From Calothrix sp. NIES-4101 (GTDB taxonomy: Bacteria > Cyanobacteriota > Cyanobacteriia > Cyanobacteriales > Nostocaceae), in contig AP018280.1 in the NCBI GenBank assembly GCA_004296455.1, positions 1,550,001 through 1,614,000 on the forward strand: 64,000 nt of DNA, read 5' to 3'. The notes under the pieces were generated by a model that searched no databases, was not told where the DNA came from, and saw only the letters and a list, made by a program, of their open reading frames with translations. Of this stretch, positions 17,750-26,773 are shown piece after piece (position 1 is the first letter of the stretch; every line of letters starts with the position of its first letter). Both the position numbers and the translations under genes were made by a program.

Positions 17750-19519
17750 ATGCTTTCCCCTAATTGGCTTATGCAGCTAAAAATACCTAAAATTCGAGAA
17801 TCAAAACATCAAGATTTTCTGTTATTACTGTTATGGTTTACTGTTGCTCTGATTTTACGTTTCCTCAATCTTGGCGCTAAACCACCTTGGACGGATGAAT
17901 TTTCCACATTAGTTTTCAGTTTAGGTAATAGTTTTTTAGGTGTACCACTTGACCAAGCTATTAATATTGATGTCTTATTAGAACCTTTAAAACCACGTGT
18001 AAATACTAGTATACAAGACGTATTTAAGCATTTATTTACAGAAAGTAACCATCCACCAATTTATTTTATACTTACTCATTTCTGGTTACGATTATTTCCC
18101 ACTGATGATGGATTAGTCTCTGTTTGGGGAGCGAGAGCTTTGGCTGCAATTTTAGGAGCCATAACAGTTCCTGCTACCTATGCCTTGAGTTGGCTGGTGA
18201 TAAAATCCCGTTCAGTTAGTCATCTGGCTGCAATAATCATGGCAACCTCACCCTACGGCATTTTTTTGGCACAGGAAACTAGACATTACACATTAGCAAT
18301 ATTGTGGGTAATTGCCTCGTTGGCTTGTTTTTTGATTAGTACACAACATCTGAAAAATAATACTAAATTATCATTTAAAGTTGTTTTGCTTTGGGTAATT
18401 GTCAATGCTTTGGGAATTGCGACACATTACTTTTTTGTGCTAACTTTATGTGCCCAAGTTATTGTCTTAATTTATCTTTTTATTCGGGGATTGAGGAAAG
18501 AGGAAAATGTAGATCATCAAAATATCCTCACATCTTCCTGGTATCGTATTCTCGCAGCGATTACAGCTACAGCAGTCGCTGGCGCAGTTTGGATTCCGAT
18601 ATTTTTACAAAATAGTTATGGTGGCAAATTAACAGAATGGATACAAGGGGAACGTAGTGGTTTAGCTTGGCTGAGTCCAATTTTTCAAGCTTTAGCAGCT
18701 TGGATTACGATGATTTCTTTACTACCTGTCGAATCACCACAAATCCCAATCATCATTGCTTCAGGGCTAGTAATGTTGGCTTTTTTTATTTGGATGACAC
18801 CAATATTATTACGCGGTTTAAATTTCCGACTAAAAGAGCCAGAAAATCATTTTTTTACACAAATTTTACTCAACTTTATTATTGCTTCTCTAGCAATATT
18901 TTTTATTCTCACCTATTTTTTCGGCATCGATTTAACCCGAGGAGCACGTTATAATTTTGTCTATTTTCCTTCAGTAATAGTTTTAATCGCTTCAAGTTTA
19001 GCTATTTGTTGGCACATAGGCAAAGTCAAAATTTGGCGATGGCAAATATCTGGTAAAAAAGCAGTATTAATAGTCTGCTTAATGTCCCTAACAAGTGCTA
19101 TCACAGTTGTGAATAATTTAGGTTATCAAAAGTATTATCGACCAGATTTATTTGTCGAATTAATTCAAAAAACATCACAAGTACCAGTTTTGATTGCTAC
19201 TACTCAAAAAACACATGTTCATATTGGTGAAATGATGGGTGTCGCTAGAGAATTTAAAATTAGAGAATCAAGAAAAAAGACAAGCAGAAAAGCAATTAAT
19301 TATGTTCCGACTAGATTTGTTTTAGCCCACCAAGATAACAATCCTGAAACTTCCACAGTCGCTTTACGGAAAATATTAGAAAAACAATCAAATGCCTTTG
19401 ATTTGTGGTTAGTCAACTTCTATGCAGATAAACCAGAAGAACTAGATACTTGCGTCCAGGAAAAACAAATCTTACCTGCAATTAATGGCTATGAATACAA
19501 ACTATTTCATTGTCAATAA
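17750..19519 (+). CDS. GT39-like polytopic membrane glycosyltransferase
   Basis: 589 residues with about 11-12 membrane segments, starting at about residue 24. The first periplasmic loop carries the acidic pair Asp49-Glu50 (PPWTDEFSTL) expected for GT-C enzymes of the ArnT/PMT (GT39) type, which move a sugar from a polyprenyl phosphate to a lipid, protein or glycan. The C-terminal about 120 residues are soluble and probably periplasmic. The gene lies 16 bp after the GT2-GtrA gene with a purine-rich AAGGGAAAAGG ribosome-binding region, so they are cotranscribed. The acceptor is not predictable. Confidence 0.85.
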   Translation: MLSPNWLMQLKIPKIRESKHQDFLLLLLWFTVALILRFLNLGAKPPWTDEFSTLVFSLGNSFLGVPLDQAINIDVLLEPLKPRVNTSIQDVFKHLFTESNHPPIYFILTHFWLRLFPTDDGLVSVWGARALAAILGAITVPATYALSWLVIKSRSVSHLAAIIMATSPYGIFLAQETRHYTLAILWVIASLACFLISTQHLKNNTKLSFKVVLLWVIVNALGIATHYFFVLTLCAQVIVLIYLFIRGLRKEENVDHQNILTSSWYRILAAITATAVAGAVWIPIFLQNSYGGKLTEWIQGERSGLAWLSPIFQALAAWITMISLLPVESPQIPIIIASGLVMLAFFIWMTPILLRGLNFRLKEPENHFFTQILLNFIIASLAIFFILTYFFGIDLTRGARYNFVYFPSVIVLIASSLAICWHIGKVKIWRWQISGKKAVLIVCLMSLTSAITVVNNLGYQKYYRPDLFVELIQKTSQVPVLIATTQKTHVHIGEMMGVAREFKIRESRKKTSRKAINYVPTRFVLAHQDNNPETSTVALRKILEKQSNAFDLWLVNFYADKPEELDTCVQEKQILPAINGYEYKLFHCQ

Positions 19520-19554
19520 ATTGCATTCAAATTCCCCAAACCCGGTTGAACAAC

Positions 19555-20283
19555 TTAAACAACCTCAATCTCATCTAAGCTATTAATTACCACATCTGCA
19601 CCCCGAACATGATCAAGTTTACCTACCCAAGTAATACCAATACATCCAGCAGCACCAGCATTCTTCCCCATCGTCATATCACCAACCGAATCCCCAATCA
19701 TCAAAGTGACACCTGGTTCTATGCCCAGTCTTTCGCAAGCCTCTAAAAACAACTTGGGATTAGGTTTACTTACTTCCCCATCAACACCCATCTCTAATTC
19801 TATATAATCAGAAAGCTGGTGCGATCGCACAAAATTTTGCACATCACTAGTAGTCGCAGCCGAAAGAATACCCAACTTTAAACCTGCTGCGGATAAATTT
19901 TTCAATAACTGCAAACAACCAGTAAACAACGGTGAAGGAATATCTCTGACATACTTATCAGCTTCATCTAATGTTTGACGAGCAATTTGCCGTGATTCAA
20001 ACCAACTTTTCCCCGTTTCTGCAATGTATGCTGCTGCTGCTACCTCAGTTTCCCAGCGACTAGCTACAGCCATCAACCCCGCAGGATCGATACTACCACC
20101 ATTGACTCCAAACGCCATCAACAAAGGTTCCCCCACCCCTGGAACCTGTGCGTCTATCATCCTTGCTCCTCGCTGTGCCAAACTACGCAAATAGCTATCT
20201 GAGTCTTCTAATGTACCGTTTTTATCAAATAAAATTGCTTGGATATTATTAAAAGTCTTATTTCTACACTTGATAATAACCAC
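19555..20283 (-). CDS. HAD-superfamily phosphatase (phosphoglycolate phosphatase-like)
   Basis: About 242 residues from a GTG at 20283; an in-frame TTG at 20310 would add nine. HAD motif I is AILFDKNGTLEDSDSY, with Asn in place of the second Asp (DKN rather than DxD), a recurrent variant in cyanobacterial members. Motif II (GILSAATTSDV), the conserved Lys in SKPNPKLF and motif III GDSVGDMTMGKNAG are all present; a helical cap covers residues about 20-105. A small phosphorylated metabolite is the likely substrate; phosphoglycolate cannot be proven. The gene is convergent with the GT39-like gene, with only 35 bp between stops. Confidence 0.88.
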   Translation of the reverse strand: MVIIKCRNKTFNNIQAILFDKNGTLEDSDSYLRSLAQRGARMIDAQVPGVGEPLLMAFGVNGGSIDPAGLMAVASRWETEVAAAAYIAETGKSWFESRQIARQTLDEADKYVRDIPSPLFTGCLQLLKNLSAAGLKLGILSAATTSDVQNFVRSHQLSDYIELEMGVDGEVSKPNPKLFLEACERLGIEPGVTLMIGDSVGDMTMGKNAGAAGCIGITWVGKLDHVRGADVVINSLDEIEVV

Positions 20284-20716
20284 ATTTAACTCCCAAAAAT
20301 TCAAGTTCAATTTTCATCGATTTGCATCCCGTAATTGGACAGGAATAATATCAGTTTCGCCTAAATTAATGATGATAAAACCAAAAGGCAGACGGAGAAA
20401 CAGGAAGCAGAGAAAAACTCATCATAAGTAGATATAAATCCTCTATCAAGCATTCTCCGTATATATCTACGGTTTTTATCTATTTTCTTCTATCTGTTAT
20501 GTATTGCTGGATTCACTAGGAAGGCGGAATTATTTGTTTTGAGAATTTCGACTGCGCTCAACCCGTCATTTCATTTGCTTTAATCTAACCCAAATACTTA
20601 AATATCGTTTCTCCAAAATCTGTCAACACATAAACTAAATCTCCGCGTCACCATCCGTTACTTTCTGTTGAAGAATTGCTGTAATTAGATATCCGAGAAA
20701 AACATCTTTCCCCAAT
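20284..20716. other. Spacer with a copy of a dispersed repeat
   Basis: No gene is seen between the phosphatase and rpsA. Bases 20601-20680 (minus strand) match a sequence near 37.75-37.85 kb at about 80 percent, with a 22-bp gap. An inverted repeat TAGATATA/TATATCTA (about 20430-20471, overlapping ends) is also present. Confidence 0.45.
20601..20680 (-). repeat. Dispersed intergenic repeat, copy 1
   Basis: Read on the minus strand it has the blocks AGTAACGGATGGTGACGCGG and GTGTTGACAGATTTTGGAGA. Both recur at 37748-37850 with few changes, where a G/A-rich insert separates them. Confidence 0.6.
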
Positions 20717-20741
20717 AAAAAAAGGGGTTTCCCCCTTTTTT
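20717..20741 (-). terminator. Terminator of rpsA
   Basis: AAAAAAGGGG-TTT-CCCCCTTTTTT forms a strong hairpin 20 bases past the rpsA stop. On the minus strand it ends in a T-run, the form expected for factor-independent termination. Confidence 0.8.
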
Positions 20742-20761
20742 AAAGTTTTTTAATTATGTAA

Positions 20762-21799
20762 TTATTCTTCTTCACTTGCAGATGGAATTTCTTCTTCAAT
20801 TGCAGCTGGAATCTCTTCCTCAATTGCAGATGGAATTTCTTCTTCAATTACTACTACTGGTTCTTCAAGAGTCATGGATGGGATGGCAGCGCCTTGAGCT
20901 TTTGCAAGCAACTGTTCACGATATTTAGCTGCCATTTCTTCAGCTTTGTCGTAAACCAAATCCCGATTCTTAATCATATCACCGGGTTCAGGTTCAAGCT
21001 GCTTTGTGGAAAGCGAAATCCGTCCGCGTTCAGCATCCAAGTCAATAATCATTACCTTAACTTCATCATTGACATTGAAGACACTATGGGGAGTATCAAT
21101 ATGCTCGTGAGAAATTTCCGAGATGTGTAACAATCCACTCACACCACCGATATCGATAAACGCACCATAAGGCTTGATACCGCGTACCGTACCGATAACC
21201 ACTTCGCCAACCTCGAGACGGTTCATCTTGCGTTCTACCAACGCACGACGATGAGAAAGAACCAAACGGTTACGTTCTTCGTCAACTTCAAGGAATTTTA
21301 AAGGTAGTTCTTCACCGACTAAATCTTCTTTAGGCTTGCGAGTACTAATATGAGAACCGGGGATAAATCCACGCAGTCCCTCAATGCGGACTAATGCACC
21401 ACCACGGTTAGTCGCAAATACTCCTGAACGGACAGTTGCATCTTCTGCTTGCAACTGGCGTACCCGTTCCCAAGCTCGCATATATTCTATCCGACGAATT
21501 GAGAGGGTTAACTGCCCATCTTCGTTTTCATCGGTGAGAATAAAAAATTCTCTCGTTTCGTTTGATTGTAAAACTTCTTCCGGGGCATCGACCCGGTTAA
21601 TTGACATTTCCTGTATGGGTATGTAAGCTGCCGTTTTTGCACCTATGTCAATCAGAGCGCCGCGTGGTTCGATACTAAATACCGTACCAGGTACAATATC
21701 TCCAGGGCTAAAATGGTAATCGTATTTATCTAATAACGCAGCAAAATCTTCGTGTGTAAATCCTATTTCAGCTGTAGCAGTTGATTTCTGATTGACCAT
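20762..21799 (-). CDS. rpsA: 30S ribosomal protein S1 (cyanobacterial three-S1-domain form)
   Basis: 345 residues with three S1 RNA-binding domains: about 31-98 (FSPGDIVPGTVFSIEPRGALIDIG), about 117-182, and about 197-266 (VGEVVIGTVRGIKPYGAFIDIGGVSGLLHISEIS). S1 binds mRNA and helps its loading onto the small subunit; cyanobacterial S1 has fewer domains than the six of E. coli. The C-terminus is an acidic tail with three near-identical 8-residue repeats (EEEIPSAI type) encoded by 24-bp DNA repeats at 20776-20847. The ATG start gives the usual N-terminus. A strong terminator follows. Confidence 0.93.
   Translation of the reverse strand: MVNQKSTATAEIGFTHEDFAALLDKYDYHFSPGDIVPGTVFSIEPRGALIDIGAKTAAYIPIQEMSINRVDAPEEVLQSNETREFFILTDENEDGQLTLSIRRIEYMRAWERVRQLQAEDATVRSGVFATNRGGALVRIEGLRGFIPGSHISTRKPKEDLVGEELPLKFLEVDEERNRLVLSHRRALVERKMNRLEVGEVVIGTVRGIKPYGAFIDIGGVSGLLHISEISHEHIDTPHSVFNVNDEVKVMIIDLDAERGRISLSTKQLEPEPGDMIKNRDLVYDKAEEMAAKYREQLLAKAQGAAIPSMTLEEPVVVIEEEIPSAIEEEIPAAIEEEIPSASEEE
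20776..20847 (-). repeat. Three 24-bp tandem repeats in the 3' end of rpsA
   Basis: Units 20776-20799, 20800-20823 and 20824-20847. Units 1 and 3 are identical and unit 2 differs at three bases. They encode the acidic tail repeats, so repeat number can change in frame. Confidence 0.85.
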
Positions 21800-22138
21800 G
21801 CTAATTGTTTCCTGGTGTTAGTCTCCGTATTTTTTTGCCTCCTAGCGATGTACATGCAAGCGCCTGCCTGACAGTCTACACCTACATCTTAGTTCATGCT
21901 AGCGCAGGGAAATTGATAAAAATTGCTATCGACTTCCAAATATCAGATTATATCAGATATTTAACTATTGGGGAATGGTTATTGGTTAATAGTTATTTCG
22001 TGAAAAGTCCAACTAAGTGTCCCTATTAACTAGTAACTAAATAACTCAAAGATTAAATAACCGCTAGTACCATCATCGGTATTAGCGGCAAAGATTGTAT
22101 GTTTTGCTATGAGCAATTACAAACTTGGCAATATTGAA
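21800..22138. other. rpsA leader and promoter region
   Basis: A 339-bp AT-rich spacer between rpsA and psbT. It must contain the rpsA promoter. I see no confident operator. An imperfect run of TTAACTATTG/GGTTATTGG-like words lies at about 21960-22040. Confidence 0.35.
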
Positions 22139-22243
22139 TTAATCATCTTTTTTGGGGATGCGGGGGGGTTCGCGAAATGCGATCGCAAAAAAAATAGTCC
22201 CCAACGCCAATGTGAAAACCAAAATGTAAGCAATGCTTTCCAT
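22139..22243 (-). CDS. psbT: Photosystem II reaction centre protein T
   Basis: A 34-residue gene. The product starts MESIAYILVFTLALG and ends FREPPRIPKKDD, which is PsbT without doubt. It has one membrane helix (about residues 4-23) and a basic/acidic stromal tail. PsbT sits at the dimer interface of photosystem II, next to D1 and CP47, and supports dimer stability and repair of the acceptor side. It lies 169 bp downstream of psbB in the same direction, the conserved psbB-psbT order, so it is presumably cotranscribed with psbB. Confidence 0.95.
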   Translation of the reverse strand: MESIAYILVFTLALGTIFFAIAFREPPRIPKKDD

Positions 22244-22263
22244 ATCTAACTTTTCCTGCTTTT

Positions 22264-22410
22264 TTCAGTTTATAGGTAGCGATTAGTAGTTAATGGTTAA
22301 TGGTTAGCAGCTAGTTATGTTCAGAGCTATGTAGTAAAAGTCACTATTCGCTATTTACCATTACTGGCTAACTATTATCCATTACCTATTAACCATTACC
22401 TACTAACAAG
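22264..22410. repeat. Imperfect inverted repeat of TTAATGGTTA-type words between psbB and psbT
   Basis: The left arm (about 22273-22313, AGTAGTTAATGGTTAATGG) and the right arm (about 22363-22405, TAACCATTACCTACTAAC) are roughly complementary with internal repeats of the same word. It could form a long hairpin in the psbB-psbT transcript and affect decay or read-through. Confidence 0.45.
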
Positions 22411-22412
22411 TC

Positions 22413-23942
22413 TTAGACAGCTTTTTTACTACGGGTTGTTTTGTCACCCACTTTCTGGAAGAGTCCCCATTCGACTTGTTCTTCCATATCTGCTTCTACA
22501 CCAGCAAATACATCTCGGTAAATTGTCCGAGAGCCGTGCCAAATGTGACCAAAGAAGAACAGCAGTGCAAATACTGCATGTCCGAAGGTAAACCAACCAC
22601 GGGGGCTGGTGCGGAATACACCGTCAGAATTCAAGGTTTCGCGATCGAATTCAAAAATCTCGCCACCTTGTGCTTTACGAGCATATTTCTTCACATCTGC
22701 GGGGTCATCGAAGGTCTTACCATTCAAGTTACCACCGTAGAAGCTAACTGTTACGCCAGCTTGTTCAAAGCTACTTCTAGATTCTGCACGACGGAAGGGA
22801 ATATCCGCACGAACAACACCATTAGCATCAGTTAAAAGCACTGGGAAGGTTTCAAAGAAGTTCGGCAAACGACGAACTGTTAACTCTTTACCTTCTGCAT
22901 CTTTGAATACTGCATGACCTTGCCAAGATTGAGCAATCCCGTCACCCTTAACCATAGGACCAACGCGGAATAAACCACCTTTTGCGGGGCTATTACCGAC
23001 GTAATCGTAAAATGCCAGTTTTTCAGGAATTTGCGACCAAGCTTCAGAAAGGCTCGCACCTTCAGCGACGCTGGCTTGAACGCGACGGTTGATTTCTTGC
23101 TTGAAGTATCCTTGATCCCACTGATAGCGGGTAGGCCCGAATAATTCAATTGGAGTGGTGGCGTTACCGTACCACATAGTACCTGCAACGACAAAGGCAG
23201 CAAAGAAGACTGCGGCGATACTGCTCGAAAGTACGGTTTCGATATTACCCATCCGCAATGCTTTGTACAGCCTTTCAGGTGGTCTTACTGTCAAGTGGAA
23301 TAAACCAGCAATAATACCAACTACGCCAGCCGCAATGTGGTGAGCAACAACACCACCAGGATTAAACGGATTAAATCCTGATGGTCCCCATTCCGGTGCA
23401 ACTGGTGCTATGTGCCCTGTGACTCCATAGGGATCAGAAACCCACATTCCTGGTCCAAACAATCCCGTGAGGTGGAAAGCTCCAAAACCGAAGCAGAGTA
23501 AACCGGACAGGAATAGGTGAATACCAAACATTTTGGGCAAGTCTAGCGCTGGTTCACCTGTACGGGCATCTTGGAAAAGTTCCAAATCCCAATACACCCA
23601 GTGCCAAACTGCTGCTAAGAATAGCAAACCAGCAAGAATAATTTGAGCTGCGGCTACGCCTTCAAAAGACCAGAAACCAGGGTCGTAGCTGGGGTCGCCA
23701 ACAACGTTCCAGCCACCCCAAGAACCTACTACACCCAGACGTGCCATAAAGGGCAATACGAACATGCCTTGCCGCCACATCGGGTTAAGTACAGGATCAC
23801 TGGGGTCGTAGATTGCCAGTTCGTAAAGTGCCATTGAACCAGCCCAGCCAGAAACAAGGGCGGTGTGCATCAAGTGTACAGAAATCAATCGTCCTGGGTC
23901 ATTCAGAACAACTGTATGTACTCGGTACCAGGGTAGTCCCAT
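22413..23942 (-). CDS. psbB: Photosystem II CP47 chlorophyll-binding core antenna protein
   Basis: 509 residues, the normal length. CP47 binds chlorophyll a and carotene, passes excitation to the D1/D2 centre and is required for photosystem II assembly. The start [17 protein letters not shown], six membrane helices, many chlorophyll-ligand histidines ([53 protein letters not shown]) and the large lumenal loop between helices five and six (about 258-450) are all present. psbT follows. The upstream region carries two 20-bp direct repeats. Confidence 0.98.
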   Translation of the reverse strand: MGLPWYRVHTVVLNDPGRLISVHLMHTALVSGWAGSMALYELAIYDPSDPVLNPMWRQGMFVLPFMARLGVVGSWGGWNVVGDPSYDPGFWSFEGVAAAQIILAGLLFLAAVWHWVYWDLELFQDARTGEPALDLPKMFGIHLFLSGLLCFGFGAFHLTGLFGPGMWVSDPYGVTGHIAPVAPEWGPSGFNPFNPGGVVAHHIAAGVVGIIAGLFHLTVRPPERLYKALRMGNIETVLSSSIAAVFFAAFVVAGTMWYGNATTPIELFGPTRYQWDQGYFKQEINRRVQASVAEGASLSEAWSQIPEKLAFYDYVGNSPAKGGLFRVGPMVKGDGIAQSWQGHAVFKDAEGKELTVRRLPNFFETFPVLLTDANGVVRADIPFRRAESRSSFEQAGVTVSFYGGNLNGKTFDDPADVKKYARKAQGGEIFEFDRETLNSDGVFRTSPRGWFTFGHAVFALLFFFGHIWHGSRTIYRDVFAGVEADMEEQVEWGLFQKVGDKTTRSKKAV

Positions 23943-24396
23943 CGACTACGCTCCTCCTCGATGAGTTTGTTTACAGAGAAATTTTTTAGATTTTGTTATT
24001 ACAAGAGCTTGCGCTCTTCCACACATATTGTCTTATAAATTTAGACCGCGTGGGCATTTAAGTAGTGCTTTAGTTTTTACGAGAAATTACATGATGTAAA
24101 TGCCACGCAAAAACGAGAATGTTCTAGAAAAAGAACAATCTGCTACCAAATGCAAAAATGAGAATGTTTTAAAAAGTGTAACTATTCATGGAACTCTTTG
24201 CAAGCGGGGGAAAAAGGAAATCGGGTAAGTTTGGGGAAGTGAGGGAGTGGCTGGTGGAGGGAGAGTAAGTACTATTACAGCAGTAAAAATTAAAATGAAA
24301 GTCAAAATATAAAGAATTATTAAAAATAATGCTCAGCAAAATTTTTAATGTTCATCCTTCCTTATTTTTTCTGTCCCTTTTTTCCTTTTCCTCTTT
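23943..24396. other. psbB upstream region with a 20-bp direct repeat
   Basis: No firm gene. Two copies of GCAAAAAyGAGAATGTTyTA lie at 24107-24126 and 24152-24171 (18/20 identical, 45 bp apart). They could be regulator sites for psbB. They also fall in frame within a 42-codon ATG reading frame on the plus strand (24100-24228) that would repeat KNENVL; I doubt that it is a gene. Confidence 0.45.
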
Positions 24397-24729
24397 TTAT
24401 TGCACTACCACTTGCAGATTTTGCATTATGCATTGGGCTTGGGCATTTCCCAGTCGTTCCAAAACTTGTTCGGCGGTGATTAAGCGTTTGAGAATAACTT
24501 GCCCAATAGTTTGAGTGTTTGCAGCTTGTAGTGAATCAATTGGTTTGACTTCGATGGTAATAATTGCATCTTCTACCCGGTACAACCATAATGATTCTTC
24601 TTTTTCTATGAGACATAGACTCATTTTTTGAATATCAGGCTGTCTTCTCCATGCTGTCACCTGCCAAAGACCTTCAGATGCCCAGACTCTACCGATAGTC
24701 CATCCTTCAGATAAGAAAAAGTATTTCAT
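24397..24729 (-). CDS. Conserved cyanobacterial protein of unknown function
   Basis: 110 residues, soluble and without a signal. It begins MKYFFLSEGWTIGRVWASEG, continues with an alternating beta pattern (SLCLIEKEESLWLYRVEDAIITIEVKP) and ends in a helix (IGQVILKRLITAEQVLERL). No catalytic residues stand out; the fold could be a small beta-sandwich. An ATG start at 24729 and normal codon use support a real gene. Neighbours (psbB and a peptide ABC binding protein) do not suggest a role. Confidence 0.75.
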   Translation of the reverse strand: MKYFFLSEGWTIGRVWASEGLWQVTAWRRQPDIQKMSLCLIEKEESLWLYRVEDAIITIEVKPIDSLQAANTQTIGQVILKRLITAEQVLERLGNAQAQCIMQNLQVVVQ

Positions 24730-24927
24730 AATGCGATCGCAGCTTTTAACTATAATTTGCTGTCTAACAATATCGCGAGGTTTAGAGATTAATCAGGTAT
24801 ATAAATTAGTTTTTACGAGTTTTTTTTGAATAAGAATTGAGAATACAAAAATTTAGTATCCCTACTTACAGGATTGTAGTAAAATGACTCACCATTGACT
24901 GGAAAAATTATCAAAGTTATTGATTTT

Positions 24928-26577
24928 ATGTACTGGTTCCCCTTTTTGAGAAGCCCTTGGGGGCGAACTAAACAAATTATTAGTTTAGCTTGTATCTGTT
25001 TATTGTGTTTATTACTAGTTACTAGCTGTGGCAGCAGTCCATCGGCAAATAATTCTGGGGGTAGCGCTAATCCCCGAATTATTATTGGTACAACAAATAA
25101 ACCTCGCACCCTTGACCCCGCAGATGCATATGAAACGGGTTCGCTAGGTTTGATATATAACATGAGCGATAGACTTTATACTTACAAAATTGGCAGTACA
25201 GAGGCTCAACCGCAACTAGCAACAGCATTACCCCAAGTGAGTGCTGATGGATTAACTTATACAATGCCTTTGCGCCAAGATGTGTTGTTCCATGACGGCG
25301 AAAAATTCAATGCCCAAGCAATGGCTTTTAGTTTAGAGAGATTTATTAAAAATGGTGGGAAACCTGCATTTTTACTCGGTGATATTGTTGAATCTGCCAA
25401 AGCCACATCTGAATACGAACTTACCATTAAATTAAAACAGCAATTTGCCGCTTTCCCTTCCTTATTAGCATTTGCTGGAGTCTGTGCAGTGTCGCCAAAG
25501 GCTTACAAAATTGGCGAAGGTGAATTTAATCCTAATAATTTTATTGGTACGGGTCCATATAAATTAGCAAAATTTGCTACCGATAAAATTCAGTTAGATA
25601 TATTCGATAAATATTGGGGTGAAAAACCAACAAATCAAGGTGTGACGCTACAAATTCTCAGTAGTGGTGTGAACTTATATAATGCTTTTCGCAAAAAATC
25701 GATTGATGTTGCCGGCTTGTCGATGGATGCCGATCAAATTCGCTCTTTACAGGAGATAGGAAAAAAAGGTGATTGGCAAGCGATCGCTAATAACGGTAGT
25801 GTTGTCTCGTTTATGGCAGTTAACCGTAACCAAAAACCTTTGGATAATCCCTTAGTAAGGCAAGCATTGGCGGCGATGATGAATCGCAAATTGCTCCTAG
25901 ATAGAGTTTTGTACGGGCAAGGACAGCCAGTTTACAGCATGGTTCCTACTACCTTTGATGTTTATAAACCAGTATTTCAAGAACAATATGGTAGTGATGG
26001 GGATGCTGAAAAAGCCAAACAATTGCTCAAACAAGCTGGTTTTTCTAAAGAAAAGCCCGCTCAAGTCGAACTTTGGTATCGTTCCAATGTTCCCACCACA
26101 GGTTTAACTGCAATCGTCATGAAAGCGATCGCTTCTAAGACAATGGATGGATTGCTCGATTTGCAAATTAATGGGATCGACTCCACCAGCGCCTATAAAA
26201 ACATTCCTCAGGGGGCATATGCTACGGCTTTGATGGAATGGTATCCAGACTTTTTAGACGCAGATAATTACGTGCAGCCATTCTTACAATGCGAAAAAGG
26301 TTCCCCAGAAAAAGGTTGCGAAAAGGGCGGAAGTGTGTCTCAAGGCTCGTTTTACTTTAGCAAGAAGATGAACAAGTTGATTGAAGTCCAGCGTCAGGAA
26401 CAAGATGCAGGTAAGCGTAAACAATATTTTGCCGAAATTCAAGACTTGATTGCCAAGGAAGTACCTTATATTCCCTTGTGGCAAGGAAAAGATTATGTGT
26501 TTGCTCAAAATAGCATTAGTGGTGTGCAACAAGATGCTACCCAACTATTAATTTACGGTGGAATTAAGAAAAGTTAA
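24928..26577 (+). CDS. Peptide-type ABC transporter substrate-binding lipoprotein
   Basis: About 549 residues from the ATG at 24928; a TTG 33 bases upstream is less likely. Residues 14-34 are a lipoprotein signal ending in the lipobox LVTSC (Cys34), so the protein is anchored outside the plasma membrane. The remainder is an SBP_bac_5 (DppA/OppA) binding protein: RTLDPADAYE, LRQDVLFHDGEKFNAQAMAFSLER, and the hinge region FIGTGPYKLAKF. It should capture oligopeptides or similar cations such as nickel-chelate complexes. A DppB-like permease gene follows after 196 bp; no second permease or ATPase gene is adjacent. Confidence 0.9.
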   Translation: MYWFPFLRSPWGRTKQIISLACICLLCLLLVTSCGSSPSANNSGGSANPRIIIGTTNKPRTLDPADAYETGSLGLIYNMSDRLYTYKIGSTEAQPQLATALPQVSADGLTYTMPLRQDVLFHDGEKFNAQAMAFSLERFIKNGGKPAFLLGDIVESAKATSEYELTIKLKQQFAAFPSLLAFAGVCAVSPKAYKIGEGEFNPNNFIGTGPYKLAKFATDKIQLDIFDKYWGEKPTNQGVTLQILSSGVNLYNAFRKKSIDVAGLSMDADQIRSLQEIGKKGDWQAIANNGSVVSFMAVNRNQKPLDNPLVRQALAAMMNRKLLLDRVLYGQGQPVYSMVPTTFDVYKPVFQEQYGSDGDAEKAKQLLKQAGFSKEKPAQVELWYRSNVPTTGLTAIVMKAIASKTMDGLLDLQINGIDSTSAYKNIPQGAYATALMEWYPDFLDADNYVQPFLQCEKGSPEKGCEKGGSVSQGSFYFSKKMNKLIEVQRQEQDAGKRKQYFAEIQDLIAKEVPYIPLWQGKDYVFAQNSISGVQQDATQLLIYGGIKKS

Positions 26578-26773
26578 TTAAGCATGGCAGATGGGGAGAT
26601 GCAAATAAGATTTTCGACATTGCTGAATACGTTGAGGTTGAGTTGGAGACGAGGAGGCGTGGAAGGCGATTAGTTTTTAGGCAAATTCCCAAATCATTCC
26701 GCAATGATGCTACGCCAGATTTTCTCTACCTCTTTTTCCTGCGTCCCCATATTCCCTTATTCATAAATATTTT

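Noticed and set aside
20762-21799. Interpreting the acidic C-terminal repeats of S1 as a separate small gene or frameshift
   Set aside because: They are in frame with the S1 domains and end in a normal stop before a strong terminator.
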